Assembly: GCA_964569025.1 (NCBI GenBank)
Contig: CAZMSQ010000001.1
Span: 372,001 to 436,000 of the forward strand
Length of the DNA stretch: 64,000 nt
Direction: 5' to 3'
DNA from: CAZMSQ01 sp964569025
Lineage (GTDB): Bacteria; Bacteroidota; Bacteroidia; Chitinophagales; Saprospiraceae
The notes under the pieces are model-generated. The model made no database searches. It saw only the letters and a list, made by a program, of their open reading frames with translations, and had not been told where the DNA came from. This document shows positions 34,590-43,645 of this stretch, in pieces. Every line of letters starts with the position of its first letter. The first letter of the stretch is position 1. A program made the translations under genes and the position numbers.

Positions 34590-35810
34590 ATGAACACCAA
34601 CCTAATTTTTTTTGACAATGATGACCGTGATCATCTCCTCCCCTTGACCTTCACAAGGCCAATGGCTGAGCTGCGGGTTGGGGTACTTACCATTCGGGAG
34701 AAGTGGGAGCGGCATCTTGGGGGAGAGGGCTCATTCATCACTCAGGATTACCTGTCTCAAAGGTTCCCTTTAAAGATAAGTTCGGACAATATTGTCATCA
34801 ACGCGGGTGTCCTGCCCAATCCGGAATTAGTGCTTCTCATTTCTGAACTTGAGGTAAATGAAGCCCTGATGCATCAGGGTGACCTGATTGCAGCCAGAAT
34901 GAATGAAGCCCAGTTTCAGCGTTTGTTGAGTGATGAAGACATTGATGAGCTGGCTGGCTATGAGCTTTCGGAATCCAGCTGGATGCAGGTGCGAAGACCA
35001 TGGGAACTGTTTACCATGAACAGCGCTGCCGTCGAGGCAGACTATCATTTGTTGACTTCTGGAAGAGAATCTCAGCCACTCAGTCAGACCAATCGGCTGA
35101 TTGGAGACCCCGGTTCCGTTTTTCTGGAAGATGGGGCTTCAGTTGAGTATGCCACAATCAACACCACCCAGGGTCCAGTCTATATCGGCAAGGGGGCCAC
35201 AGTGATGGAGGGGAGTCTGATCAGGGGTGCACTCGCTCTTGGTGAAGGTGCGCAACTGAAAATGGGTGCCAAAGTATATGGGCCCACAACAATCGGCCCT
35301 TGGTGCAAAGTGGGAGGGGAGGTGAATAACATCGTGATGCTGGGTTATTCAAATAAGGGCCATGATGGCTTTCTGGGAAATGCTGTTGTTGGAGAATGGT
35401 GCAACCTCGGGGCTGATACCAATAATTCAAACTTGAAGAATACCTATGAGGAGGTGAGGCTATGGAGTTATGCAGATCAAAAATTCTCTCCGACAGGGCT
35501 TCAGTTTTGCGGACTCATCATGGGGGACCACTCCAAATGTGGTATCAATACCATGTTCAATACGGGCACCGTGGTGGGGGTCTTTGCCAATGTATTTGGC
35601 TCTGGTTTTCCACGGAATTTTATTCCGTCTTTTTCATGGGGAGGTGCCTCAGGATTATCGACATACCGCTTTGACAAGGCAATTGTGACTGCACCTCGAG
35701 TTATGGATCGGAGAGGGGTGGAATTTACGGATGCTGACGAAGAGGTGCTCCGGCATATTTTCAAGGAAACTGCGGTAAACAGGGTCTGGGAGAAAAAGGA
35801 TGATGAATGA
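34590..35810 (+). CDS. GlmU-like sugar nucleotidyltransferase/acyltransferase family protein
   Basis: 406 residues. The N-terminal FFDNDDRDHLLPLTFTRPMA, followed by LRVGVLTIREKW, is the atypical nucleotidyltransferase start (NTP_transf_4) of the Bacteroidota GlmU-like family. The second half is a left-handed beta-helix: hexapeptide-type turns in YIGKGATVMEGSLIRGALAL and GHDGFLGNAVVGEWCNLGAD. The canonical GxGTRM motif of true GlmU is absent, so the activity is inferred from family. It may supply UDP-GlcNAc with glmS and the phosphohexomutase, but the substrate is not established. Confidence 0.86.
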   Translation: MNTNLIFFDNDDRDHLLPLTFTRPMAELRVGVLTIREKWERHLGGEGSFITQDYLSQRFPLKISSDNIVINAGVLPNPELVLLISELEVNEALMHQGDLIAARMNEAQFQRLLSDEDIDELAGYELSESSWMQVRRPWELFTMNSAAVEADYHLLTSGRESQPLSQTNRLIGDPGSVFLEDGASVEYATINTTQGPVYIGKGATVMEGSLIRGALALGEGAQLKMGAKVYGPTTIGPWCKVGGEVNNIVMLGYSNKGHDGFLGNAVVGEWCNLGADTNNSNLKNTYEEVRLWSYADQKFSPTGLQFCGLIMGDHSKCGINTMFNTGTVVGVFANVFGSGFPRNFIPSFSWGGASGLSTYRFDKAIVTAPRVMDRRGVEFTDADEEVLRHIFKETAVNRVWEKKDDE

Positions 35811-35832
35811 GTATCCTGAATGATACCTTGCA

Positions 35833-36510
35833 ATGAGGCCGCCGCTTTGGAAAAGATGGTTGAGTTATATCAAAGAGGTTCATCTGGAGGATGCCTCCAG
35901 TTCCATTAATCCGGAATTGCATGTATCACTTGTCAAGGGAAGGTGCCAATTGTATACCCACAATGCCATCTATTCCTTTGAAGATTTGTATGCGAATTAC
36001 TATAAGGCGTTTGGACGCATCCCCCTCAGACGGCTTGAAATAGACCACATGCTGGTATTGGGACTTGGGCTTGGGAGTATCCCCTGGATGCTTGAACGCT
36101 CATTTTCAAGACGGTATTACTACACTGCCGTTGAACTCGACGAAAATGTGGCGTATTTAGCTCAGAAATATGCACTTTCTGAGTTATCTTCAAGTGTTGA
36201 GATTGTCCTTGCTGATGCCTCTCTATTTGTGGCGCAAACAGAGCAGCGCTTCGACCTTATTGCCATGGATATTTTTCAGGATGATGAAATACCTCCGAAA
36301 TTTGAGGAGATTGGTTTTCTTGAAGATTTGCGAAGACTAGTTGCACCCGGAGGATTGCTCATGTACAACAGGCTTTCCCGAACCGCACGAGATCTCAGTG
36401 CGACACGTACATTTTTCGAGGGGCCATTCCGGACTGTTTTTCCTGAGGCTTCCTACTTTGATCTCCGGGGCAACTGGATGCTCTTCAACAGGAATCCTTT
36501 GGAAGCTTAG
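35833..36510 (+). CDS. Spermidine synthase-like methyltransferase-fold protein
   Basis: 225 residues with a SAM/dcSAM-type Rossmann fold: LVLGLGLGSIPWML (motif I), then AVELDENVAYLAQKY and LADASLFV, FDLIAMDIFQDDEIPP. These resemble the polyamine synthase fold but lack the decarboxy-SAM and putrescine-binding residues that define spermidine synthase, so a distinct methyltransferase-like function is as likely. Follows the GlmU-like gene within 22 bases. Confidence 0.8.
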   Translation: MRPPLWKRWLSYIKEVHLEDASSSINPELHVSLVKGRCQLYTHNAIYSFEDLYANYYKAFGRIPLRRLEIDHMLVLGLGLGSIPWMLERSFSRRYYYTAVELDENVAYLAQKYALSELSSSVEIVLADASLFVAQTEQRFDLIAMDIFQDDEIPPKFEEIGFLEDLRRLVAPGGLLMYNRLSRTARDLSATRTFFEGPFRTVFPEASYFDLRGNWMLFNRNPLEA

Positions 36511-36548
36511 TTTTCAGATTCTCGCATTACACACTAAATAAATAACTC

Positions 36549-37154
36549 ATGTTTGTCATTCATATTTATCTGCGATTTGCCCTTATGGGAGTCCTTACGA
36601 TTGGCGGTATAGTTTTATCAGCAACCCTTGGGTTTTGGTATGGATTTCCATTCTGGCTTATTGGTTTGGTACTTGTTATCGGATATGTGATGCTCGGTAC
36701 GGTGCAGTCTGCTGCAGAGTTGATGCAAAAAATGGATCTCGACGGGGCAGAAAAACGGCTTAGCCTGACGCTGAGTCCCAAATTGCTGTATACCGCAAAC
36801 AGGGCATACTACTTTATTACAAAAGGAACAATTGCCTTGCATCGTAAGAGAACTGATGAGGCGGAAGAATGGCTGCACAAGGCAGAAAATCTGAAATTGC
36901 CGACTGAAGACGAAGCGGCTATGGTTCAGCTTCAGCTTGCCAACATCCAGGCGACACGAAACAAATGGCAGGCAGCGCAAATTCACTTTCGCAAGGCGAA
37001 GAAGTTCAAAGTGACAAATGGTGAGATAAAGAAACAAATGAAAGAGTTTGAAAAGGTTCTCTCCAATCGTGGGCAGGTGAAAGTTATGCAGCAAAGCGGC
37101 ATGAGTGGTGCTTCAGCAGCAAGCCGAAAGCGCAGGCGGCCCAGAATGCGTTAA
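36549..37154 (+). CDS. Membrane protein with TPR-like helical domain
   Basis: 201 residues, function unknown. Two N-terminal transmembrane helices (MGVLTIGGIVLSATLGFWYG and FWLIGLVLVIGYVMLGTVQS) are followed by a soluble helical region in which the motif ITKGTIALHRKRTDEAEEWL and the next ADEAxMVQLQLANIQATRNK-type segment form TPR-like pairs. The extreme C-terminus is very basic (ASRKRRRPRMR). Probably anchored in the inner membrane, with the repeat in the cytoplasm. Confidence 0.75.
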   Translation: MFVIHIYLRFALMGVLTIGGIVLSATLGFWYGFPFWLIGLVLVIGYVMLGTVQSAAELMQKMDLDGAEKRLSLTLSPKLLYTANRAYYFITKGTIALHRKRTDEAEEWLHKAENLKLPTEDEAAMVQLQLANIQATRNKWQAAQIHFRKAKKFKVTNGEIKKQMKEFEKVLSNRGQVKVMQQSGMSGASAASRKRRRPRMR

Positions 37155-37252
37155 ATGATTTCTTCCAACCTTTCATATTGGAGAGGCGGCTATTTCCACT
37201 GAGTTTTTCCAAATGACCTTTTTGTGTCAGCATCCTTTTCGGCATCTCGCCT

Positions 37253-37306
37253 TGCAATGATGTTGCATCTATGGCCATAATCCCGTATTTTCGCAACATT
37301 GTTGCA
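37253..37306. promoter_or_regulatory. Paired 7-1-7 operators upstream of the merC-like gene
   Basis: Two sites with Fur-type 7-1-7 geometry: TGCAATG-A-TGTTGCA (37253-37267) and CGCAACA-T-TGTTGCA (37292-37306), centres 39 bases apart. The second has 6 of 7 half-site pairs matching, the first 5 of 7. A -7-like TATTTTCG overlaps the second site. Together they look like the operator of a Fur-superfamily (possibly Zur-type) repressor; the regulator is inferred. Confidence 0.6.
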
Positions 37307-37354
37307 TGTAGATTCGTTTGTGGACTGGTTGCCAAACCGGGAGATAAGCGGAAA

Positions 37355-37768
37355 ATGGACAAGACTATGCGAAGAAGGGGGTTTTTTGGTAAATTGAATC
37401 TTGACTTCCTGGGTATGTCAGCTTCTCTTTTATGCGCTGTTCATTGCTCGGTGTTGCCCCTTTTGTTGACGGTGGGTTTGTTAGGCGGTTTTTCATGGCT
37501 TGAGCACCCGGCAGTAGAGATTACTTTTATTTTCAGTAGCCTGATGCTTGCCTGGCTATCTCTTTTACCCGGTTGGCGGCGGGGTCATGGAAGAATTGAG
37601 CCTGTGCTGACAATGTTGGTTGGCTTTGGACTTATTGTTCTGGCACATGTCTTTCACGAGCAATATGAAGGTCTATTAATGACGCTTGGTGGATTGGCAA
37701 TTGCAGTTGCACATTTCCTAAACTGGCGGCTTTCTAAGAAATTTGGCTGTTTGCTGAGCTCCTCTTAA
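37355..37768 (+). CDS. merC: MerC-domain membrane protein
   Basis: 137 residues from the ATG at 37355, about 50 bases after the second operator. Four hydrophobic segments; the first carries LLCAVHCSVLPLLLTVG with the Cys-x2-His-Cys pattern typical of the MerC family. Known MerC proteins transport mercury; many Bacteroidota homologues next to Fur-type regulators or sites are inferred to handle zinc or other metals, and the paired 7-1-7 sites here favour that reading. Convergent with the peroxidase gene, with a strong hairpin in between. Confidence 0.87.
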   Translation: MDKTMRRRGFFGKLNLDFLGMSASLLCAVHCSVLPLLLTVGLLGGFSWLEHPAVEITFIFSSLMLAWLSLLPGWRRGHGRIEPVLTMLVGFGLIVLAHVFHEQYEGLLMTLGGLAIAVAHFLNWRLSKKFGCLLSSS

Positions 37769-37816
37769 TCTCGCACGGGGGTAGTGTAATTGATTTGGTA
37801 TCACACTCAAAACAAA

Positions 37817-37843
37817 ACCGGCCAACGCAAAGCGTTAGCCGGT
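37817..37843 (-). terminator. Intrinsic terminator for the peroxidase gene
   Basis: ACCGGC-C-AACGC pairs with GCGTT-A-GCCGGT over 12 positions (one mismatch, 3-base loop). On the minus strand it is followed by TTTTGTTTT, the expected uridine tract. Confidence 0.85.
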
Positions 37844-37903
37844 CTCATCATTTACTAAATCCTTAATCCGATAAAATTAGGGAATTGTGTCCTGCAAAGA
37901 TAG

Positions 37904-40804
37904 TTAAAATCTTTCCCTTTTTACGAGTCTTTTTGTAAAGTGTCCGAAACCTGTCTGAAGTGTGTAGAAGTACACACCGGAAGCTGAGGGGAGATCGTTT
38001 TCTGACAAGCGGATTGAGTTGAGACCTTGGCTTCCTTCAAAATCAAAAACTTTAACGATTTTTCCTGATGCGTCTGTTATTGAAAGGTTACCTGGAGCAG
38101 AATCAGGAAGCCAGAAAGAAATCGTTGTCTCGTTTACAACCGGGTTGGGAGTGTTCTGGTAGAGTTCATATTTGTTTGTGGCAGAAATTTGCGCTCCATT
38201 TTTATTGAACTTCAGCCCAAGATTATGAATACCTGATGTTTGATGGTAAGCTTCTGAAGCAGTATACCTTGAATTCATGCTTACCAAACTGCTCAGGAAG
38301 GCTTCTGAATGGCTTTTCACCACCAGATAAAACAGAGGCTCTTCTTTGAATGATCCTGATATGGCATCACCATTCCAACTGACTGTCAGAGCATGAGCGT
38401 CTGACATCCAGTTATAGTTCCCTTCATTCAATTGGATGCCAGGGCCTCCAAGGATTTCAACAAATTCAAGATTTTCCGGTGAAAAGTTCAGGGTGAATTG
38501 ATATCCAAAGACATCCTGAAAATTATCTCCGTACACGGGGATTTCGAAAATTTGGTCTGGGGATAGTCGAATGTCATCAGCAGTGAGATAACGAACAGGT
38601 CGTTCTGATCGAGCTGAAACTTCTTGTCCTGAAATCAGGAGGTCCACGGAATTGTCTACATCGCCAATTTTTATGCCTGTAAATTGTGTACCGGATTGTT
38701 GGGACAGCATATCGAACATGACACTTTCCGGCATCCGTTCCATCAATGGGTTATCGGGGTTTTTGAAGGTGTATGTTGAAGGGACGAATCTCCATGATGT
38801 ATTGTAGGGGAATGAAGTGCTGGCATGTAGAATAACCCTTCTGATTTCAATAAGGTCAGCGGTACTGATATGTCCGGAGTGGTTGGCATCTGCAGCAATC
38901 AGTTTATAGGGTGAATCCAGAGGGTCGATATTCAGGATGTGACGTTGAATCTGGATGAGGTCGAATGTTGTTACACCTGCATCAGCGTCGTCATTTCTGT
39001 AGGGGATTACTGAATAATCATAGCAGGTCGGCAAATCATTGAAGTGAAATATCCCATCATTAAAGGTCATGTAGTGGGGCATCATTGTGTAACCGTTAAA
39101 CAGCTCTACTTTCACGTTTCCGATGCTTTGCCCGTCCTCGGTTTGCAGTCCGCCTTCTATGGTTGCCTCGGGCACAATTGCCTGGCAGGTCGGGACATCA
39201 TCATGATCCATGGCCTCAAAGACTTCGTCCTGCATGATATCGATGCCAGTATTTCGCCGAATGACATCGACCAGGCGTGTATTGCGGATTTCGTTTCGCT
39301 TTTCTTCATTCAGGTCAGGGTCATTGGCGTAAAAAAACCGATCTCCATCCCTTAGCGCCTGGAATTGACGTTTCAGTATTTCGACGATGGTTTCACCAAA
39401 GAGGGCTCCGGGCATTGGGGCTTCTGCAAGCATTCCGACCCAAGGGTCGAGGTGGTTGATGTTGCCATTGTAAGCCTCATTCAGGGCGAGGGCTTCAGGA
39501 GTGTTTTGGGTTAAAGTCAGGAAATCTCCGTAGGCTGAAAGTCCCAGTGCTTCCCGGATGCTATTGAAATCTGGAAGGCCTCTTTCCCGGGCGCGATTGA
39601 TATTTATTGAGGCCAGATCAAGTCCCCCTGAGCCTGGTTGGCCAAAGAGGAAATTGCGCACATCACCAATGATTTTGGCGTCAAGTTCTTGCTGCACTTG
39701 GGTCCCCATGCCTTTAAAGAGTGGTTCTATTCCGCCTTCGCCATAAATAAGCCATGGGTGGAAAAAGCCGTCTTTTAGTGTGAGATTACCTTGTGGAATA
39801 ACATTTCCATCATTGTCGAGACGGCGGATAGTTGAATTGAGAAGGGTGTGGCCGAGCCGGAAAGCTGCGGCTGAGAAGATATTGGAAATCTGAGGATTGA
39901 CATTTGGCTTATAGCCCGAGTATGGGGGGAGTTCGATGCCTGCCGCTGGCAACCATTCTTCGAAAATAATGTGCTGGAGTAATCCTCCGACCATTTTGCG
40001 GGCATATTGGTAAAGTTGTTCGTCGTTCCAGTCAGGATGGTAACCTGCCAACAGATCGCACATTCTGTTGTGTTCGCGCACGAAGAGGGTGTGAAATGCG
40101 ATGAGGTTTGGTTGTTCGTTCACTCGTGCATCACCTGCCACAAAAATGAAAGAGTCTATTCCTGTTGGATTATCCATTTCAGGTGCCGAGTGATCGATTG
40201 GGTCTCCGAATTCACCAGTAATGGTGTTGAATGGGAGCAGATTGCCGGCAGAGGTTTTCAGTTTGCCACCGTTGAACGTTCGAAGCCACTGTGCGTGTTC
40301 TTCATCAGAGCCATAAACCGCGGAGCCATCTATGAAAGGGGTGACGATATTAATAACTCTGCGAGGATTGCCGGGGCCGGTCCCTGTTGAAGGGTCAAAG
40401 AGTGACCTGTTCATGAAAATGGGTACTCCCAGAAAGAATGGGTCGGTTGGCTGGGTGAGAATGACGAGAAGCTCATTGGTGTCTGGAACAAATGTTACCT
40501 CGTGGTCGATAAATTGGCCGAAATTCCAAAGCAGATCACTTAATCCCTGAGGGTCATTGATAAGGTTGTCCTGATTGAAGACGATGTTACTAATCCTTCT
40601 TGGGTTTGGACGATTTGCTCCATTCGGCTCAGCAAACCCATCGGCATAGTCGAAAGGGACGTAGTTAGTGAGGGTTGTATTTTGGGCGCCCCATGAGGGG
40701 TAAAATGGATTATTTCCGGAGCCATCAATGCTTCGGTACTCCTGCGCGCTTATCGCGGCGAGTGCGGCCAGGTAAACAACCAAAGGGAGTACATATTTTT
40801 TCAT
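37904..40804 (-). CDS. Secreted animal-type heme peroxidase with dockerin, cohesin-like and T9SS sorting domains
   Basis: 966 residues from the ATG at 40804 (MKKYVLPLVVYLAALAAISA signal). Residues about 45-545 are an animal-type heme peroxidase: distal His in FGQFIDHEVTF (about 100), calcium-site-like INIVTPFIDGSAVYG, FVREHNRMC, and proximal His in AAFRLGHTLLN (about 317). Then a short Ig-like region, a type I dockerin with two EF-hand-like halves (VTTFDLIQIQRHIL and HISTADLIEIRRVIL, about 600-665), a cohesin-like domain (about 720-865, FGYQFTLNFSPENLEFVEIL) and a T9SS type A tail (YELYQNTPNPVVNETTISF). Likely surface-exposed; peroxidase chemistry is family inference. Confidence 0.9.
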   Translation of the reverse strand: MKKYVLPLVVYLAALAAISAQEYRSIDGSGNNPFYPSWGAQNTTLTNYVPFDYADGFAEPNGANRPNPRRISNIVFNQDNLINDPQGLSDLLWNFGQFIDHEVTFVPDTNELLVILTQPTDPFFLGVPIFMNRSLFDPSTGTGPGNPRRVINIVTPFIDGSAVYGSDEEHAQWLRTFNGGKLKTSAGNLLPFNTITGEFGDPIDHSAPEMDNPTGIDSFIFVAGDARVNEQPNLIAFHTLFVREHNRMCDLLAGYHPDWNDEQLYQYARKMVGGLLQHIIFEEWLPAAGIELPPYSGYKPNVNPQISNIFSAAAFRLGHTLLNSTIRRLDNDGNVIPQGNLTLKDGFFHPWLIYGEGGIEPLFKGMGTQVQQELDAKIIGDVRNFLFGQPGSGGLDLASININRARERGLPDFNSIREALGLSAYGDFLTLTQNTPEALALNEAYNGNINHLDPWVGMLAEAPMPGALFGETIVEILKRQFQALRDGDRFFYANDPDLNEEKRNEIRNTRLVDVIRRNTGIDIMQDEVFEAMDHDDVPTCQAIVPEATIEGGLQTEDGQSIGNVKVELFNGYTMMPHYMTFNDGIFHFNDLPTCYDYSVIPYRNDDADAGVTTFDLIQIQRHILNIDPLDSPYKLIAADANHSGHISTADLIEIRRVILHASTSFPYNTSWRFVPSTYTFKNPDNPLMERMPESVMFDMLSQQSGTQFTGIKIGDVDNSVDLLISGQEVSARSERPVRYLTADDIRLSPDQIFEIPVYGDNFQDVFGYQFTLNFSPENLEFVEILGGPGIQLNEGNYNWMSDAHALTVSWNGDAISGSFKEEPLFYLVVKSHSEAFLSSLVSMNSRYTASEAYHQTSGIHNLGLKFNKNGAQISATNKYELYQNTPNPVVNETTISFWLPDSAPGNLSITDASGKIVKVFDFEGSQGLNSIRLSENDLPSASGVYFYTLQTGFGHFTKRLVKRERF

Positions 40805-41263
40805 AGGATGACAATTATTCCGTGTTTTGCCAGTTCCGTAACCATCAGTTTTCATTCATCACCAATTCATGATGGATGAGAAGAAATGGTTTTGTTTGCA
40901 GAGAGAGTTGCTGATTTCACTTCAGTTTTGAAAGCGCGATTATTCATCGTGAACACTTTTCAAGCTGAGGGCTTTGGGTTGATCAAGGCGTACATACGCA
41001 GCACTAATCGTTACGTTCGTTATCAGGCAAATATAAGAAAAGTATAAGGACCTATTTTCTCATTCTCTTGTAAAATTTCTTTTGAACAGTGAGGGTCTGG
41101 GATTCAAAGACATAGAATTTACGATTTTTGCTGTTTCTCTTGATTTTTTTGATGGAAAATCAGACTTGCATGCATGAGGGAGGGGGTTATAAATGAGTAT
41201 GAGAGAACACCTGGCACGGCGGAGTGTTTAGGAAGAAACCGAGTACATTTTAAAACCGGAATA
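40805..41263. other. 459-base divergent intergenic region, peroxidase/M28 peptidase
   Basis: No gene found. It holds the candidate -7 element for the peroxidase gene and AT-rich sequence; no matching promoter element was found for the M28 gene on the other side. Confidence 0.7.
41028..41035 (-). promoter_or_regulatory. Candidate -7 element TATATTTG (peroxidase gene)
   Basis: Minus-strand exact match to TAnnTTTG. It would give a leader of about 215 bases, which is long, so the assignment is uncertain. The same octamer precedes the 1422-residue CHU_C gene at 60989-60996. Confidence 0.3.
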
Positions 41264-42496
41264 ATGATGAAAAAGATAATTTGTACAATCTTCACAGTTG
41301 GAGCTTTCGCATTCGCCGCTTTGTCGCAGGTATCGGATGCGACCGCCTTGCAATCCATTCAGGTTGATGTGGTGTATCTATCATCTGACGTCCTGGAAGG
41401 GCGAGAGACTGGGACGCAGGGCGAGGAGCTTGCGGCCAGGTATATTTCTTCGCGATTCAGAGAGATTGGTCTTCAGCCTGGTGGTGAGGCCGGGACCTAT
41501 TTTCAGCCCTTCGTGTTTCGCCATGTCCCCCAACCTCAGAGTGAAGGTGAGGTACGTACCGGCAAAAACGTGATCGGGTATCTGGACAACGGAGCGTCAA
41601 AGACGGTAGTTATTGGTGCACATTATGACCACATTGGATACGGGGCTTTTAATTCACGCTATGTTGGTGATCCGGCCATTCACAATGGAGCCGACGACAA
41701 TGCAAGCGGGGTGGCAGCCCTTTTGTGGTTGGCAGAGCATTTTTCGGGAGGTGTGGCAGAATCAAACAATTATCTGTTCATTGCATTTTCGGCCGAGGAA
41801 ATGGGCTTGCACGGTTCAAAACACTATGTCGGCGATGCGGCAGATGGAATAGACAAGATCAACTATATGATCAATCTGGATATGGTAGGTCGTCTCGGAG
41901 ATGATCAAGTCCTGACAATAAATGGCGCTGGCACTTCTCCAATCTGGGCAGATGTAATTGAGCGTGTTAAGGTTGCTGGTATCCAATCTGTTGTTACCAC
42001 TGAATCGGGCATCGGCCCTTCAGACCATACATCCTTCTACTTAAAAGATGTCCCATCGCTGCATTTTTTTACCGGTGTTCATGAAGATTACCACAAACCA
42101 TCAGATGATAGTCATCTTGTGAATTATGAGGGATTGCTGGCTGTAAGTCAGTATGTATCAGCCTTGATAGAGGGACTTGACGAACAAGGTTCTGTCGAAT
42201 TCTCCAAAACCAAAGACGAACAGCCTCAGCGTGCTGCTCGCTATAAAGTTACTTTAGGGGTTATGCCCGATTATGCATTTTCCGGACCGGGAATGCGCGT
42301 TGAGGCGGTTTTGGATGGCAGGCCTGCACAAAAGGCTGGGATAGAAGATGGTGATGTCATTTTAAAAATCGGTGAAACCACTGTCAAGGATATCTATGGA
42401 TATATGGACGCACTTGGAAAATACGGAGAAGGGCAAAAGGCGGAGGTTGTCGTCAAACGGAAAGATCAGCAACTGACAAAAGAGGTGGTTTTTTAA
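41264..42496 (+). CDS. Secreted M28-family aminopeptidase with PDZ domain
   Basis: 410 residues from the ATG at 41264. Signal peptide MMKKIICTIFTVGAFAFAAL, then the M28 zinc peptidase: ligands in IGAHYDHIG, NGADDNASG, the catalytic FSAEEMGLHG, NLDMVGRLG and FTGVHEDYHKPSDD. A C-terminal PDZ-like domain (about 330-410: GPGMRVEAVLDGRPAQKAGI, then DGDVILKIG) follows, a common M28 add-on that recognises peptide ends. Likely periplasmic or outer-membrane aminopeptidase for nutrient peptides. Confidence 0.93.
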   Translation: MMKKIICTIFTVGAFAFAALSQVSDATALQSIQVDVVYLSSDVLEGRETGTQGEELAARYISSRFREIGLQPGGEAGTYFQPFVFRHVPQPQSEGEVRTGKNVIGYLDNGASKTVVIGAHYDHIGYGAFNSRYVGDPAIHNGADDNASGVAALLWLAEHFSGGVAESNNYLFIAFSAEEMGLHGSKHYVGDAADGIDKINYMINLDMVGRLGDDQVLTINGAGTSPIWADVIERVKVAGIQSVVTTESGIGPSDHTSFYLKDVPSLHFFTGVHEDYHKPSDDSHLVNYEGLLAVSQYVSALIEGLDEQGSVEFSKTKDEQPQRAARYKVTLGVMPDYAFSGPGMRVEAVLDGRPAQKAGIEDGDVILKIGETTVKDIYGYMDALGKYGEGQKAEVVVKRKDQQLTKEVVF

Positions 42497-42549
42497 ATCG
42501 GGATGGACATTGGGTGGAATTTTCTCATGTGTCAGTGATTCATTTTATG

Positions 42550-42557
42550 TAATTTTG
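42550..42557 (+). promoter_or_regulatory. Candidate -7 element TAATTTTG (second porP/sprF-adhesin pair)
   Basis: Match to TAnnTTTG, about 66 bases before the inferred transcript start-to-ATG distance for the gene at 42630. Confidence 0.4.
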
Positions 42558-42629
42558 CTACTCCCTGGTTGCTCCGGAATCAGGTGAGACCCGTGAACCG
42601 TTTTACACCCTTGTGGAAATTACCATCCC

Positions 42630-43592
42630 ATGAATCGTCATTTGTTTCTTCTGCTGTTTGTGGCACAGTCCCTCATGACGCTTGCTCAGCAAACACCACT
42701 CTTCACCCAATATCGCGAGTACGGCAGCCTCATCAATCCAGCTATGGTTCCACAGGCATGGATCCCGTATGAGCATCATTTTACAGCGGGGATTTCATAT
42801 CGGACCCAATGGACCGAGATTGCAAGTGCGCCCAGAACTGCAGTTGTCCGCGGGGAGTTTATGACCAGGGACTACAGTCCTGCCAATGCAATTTTTGGAG
42901 GGCACATTGTCCATGATCAAACGGGACCGACAGGTTTTACAGGGGTTTATGGGCGGCTTGCCGGTGTGATTTCTGATGACCCATATTATGGAGGGTTTGG
43001 TGCAGGTATGAATCTTGGTTTGGTGCAATACCGTGTGAATGTTTCGGATTTGAGGTTTCGGGATCAGGAGGATTTGGCCTTGCTTGAGGATCAAAATAAA
43101 CTCTTCCCGGATGTCGGTATTGGGGTGTATGCTTATAAGCGGTTTACTTCCGGCTTTTTGGAGGAAAGTGTTGTGTATGGAGGAGTGTCCATCCCTCAAA
43201 CATTGGGCCTTGACCTTGAATTTGGGAATGAAAACGGTTCGTTCAACACCCAGCGAATGCAGCATTTTTATGGGATGCTCGGGCTCTATAAGTTCTTCTC
43301 GGACGGCAGTTTTATTGAACCCTCTGCCTGGGTCAAATATGTATCCGGAGCACCAGTCAATGTGGATTTCAACCTTCGATACCAAATGGCCGTCAACTTG
43401 TGGATTGGTGCAGGGTATTCGACTTCGAGTAGCATACACCTGGAAACTGGTGTTTTGCTGGGTGACGATGTCAATCTTGGAAGCGATCACCTGCGAATCG
43501 GCTATGGCTTTGATTATCACTTTACGTCGTTTGGGCCTTTTACCGGACCTGCACATGAAGTGAATATCGCATTTTCTCTGGGTCGTTTCTAA
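42630..43592 (+). CDS. PorP/SprF-family type IX secretion membrane protein (second copy)
   Basis: 320 residues, signal peptide ending SLMTLAQ. The mature N-terminus QTPLFTQYREYGSLINPAMV and the later YEHHFTAGISYRTQWTEIAS are the PorP/SprF hallmarks, and the protein is strand-rich to the end (LRIGYGFDYHFTSFGPFTGP). It is clearly diverged from the copy at 24065 (342 residues). Its stop is 53 bases before the 1725-residue adhesin-like gene, so again a secretion-partner pair. Likely outer-membrane associated. Confidence 0.93.
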   Translation: MNRHLFLLLFVAQSLMTLAQQTPLFTQYREYGSLINPAMVPQAWIPYEHHFTAGISYRTQWTEIASAPRTAVVRGEFMTRDYSPANAIFGGHIVHDQTGPTGFTGVYGRLAGVISDDPYYGGFGAGMNLGLVQYRVNVSDLRFRDQEDLALLEDQNKLFPDVGIGVYAYKRFTSGFLEESVVYGGVSIPQTLGLDLEFGNENGSFNTQRMQHFYGMLGLYKFFSDGSFIEPSAWVKYVSGAPVNVDFNLRYQMAVNLWIGAGYSTSSSIHLETGVLLGDDVNLGSDHLRIGYGFDYHFTSFGPFTGPAHEVNIAFSLGRF

Positions 43593-43645
43593 ACGTCCGA
43601 TCTGTCAGTACTGCCGTCAGCCTGCATTCTTAAAACACCCTCGAC

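Noticed and set aside
37084..37362. 92-residue open frame on the minus strand across the merC-like operator region
   Set aside because: Overlaps the 3' end of the TPR-like gene and the paired operator sites; low-complexity translation with no recognised motif.
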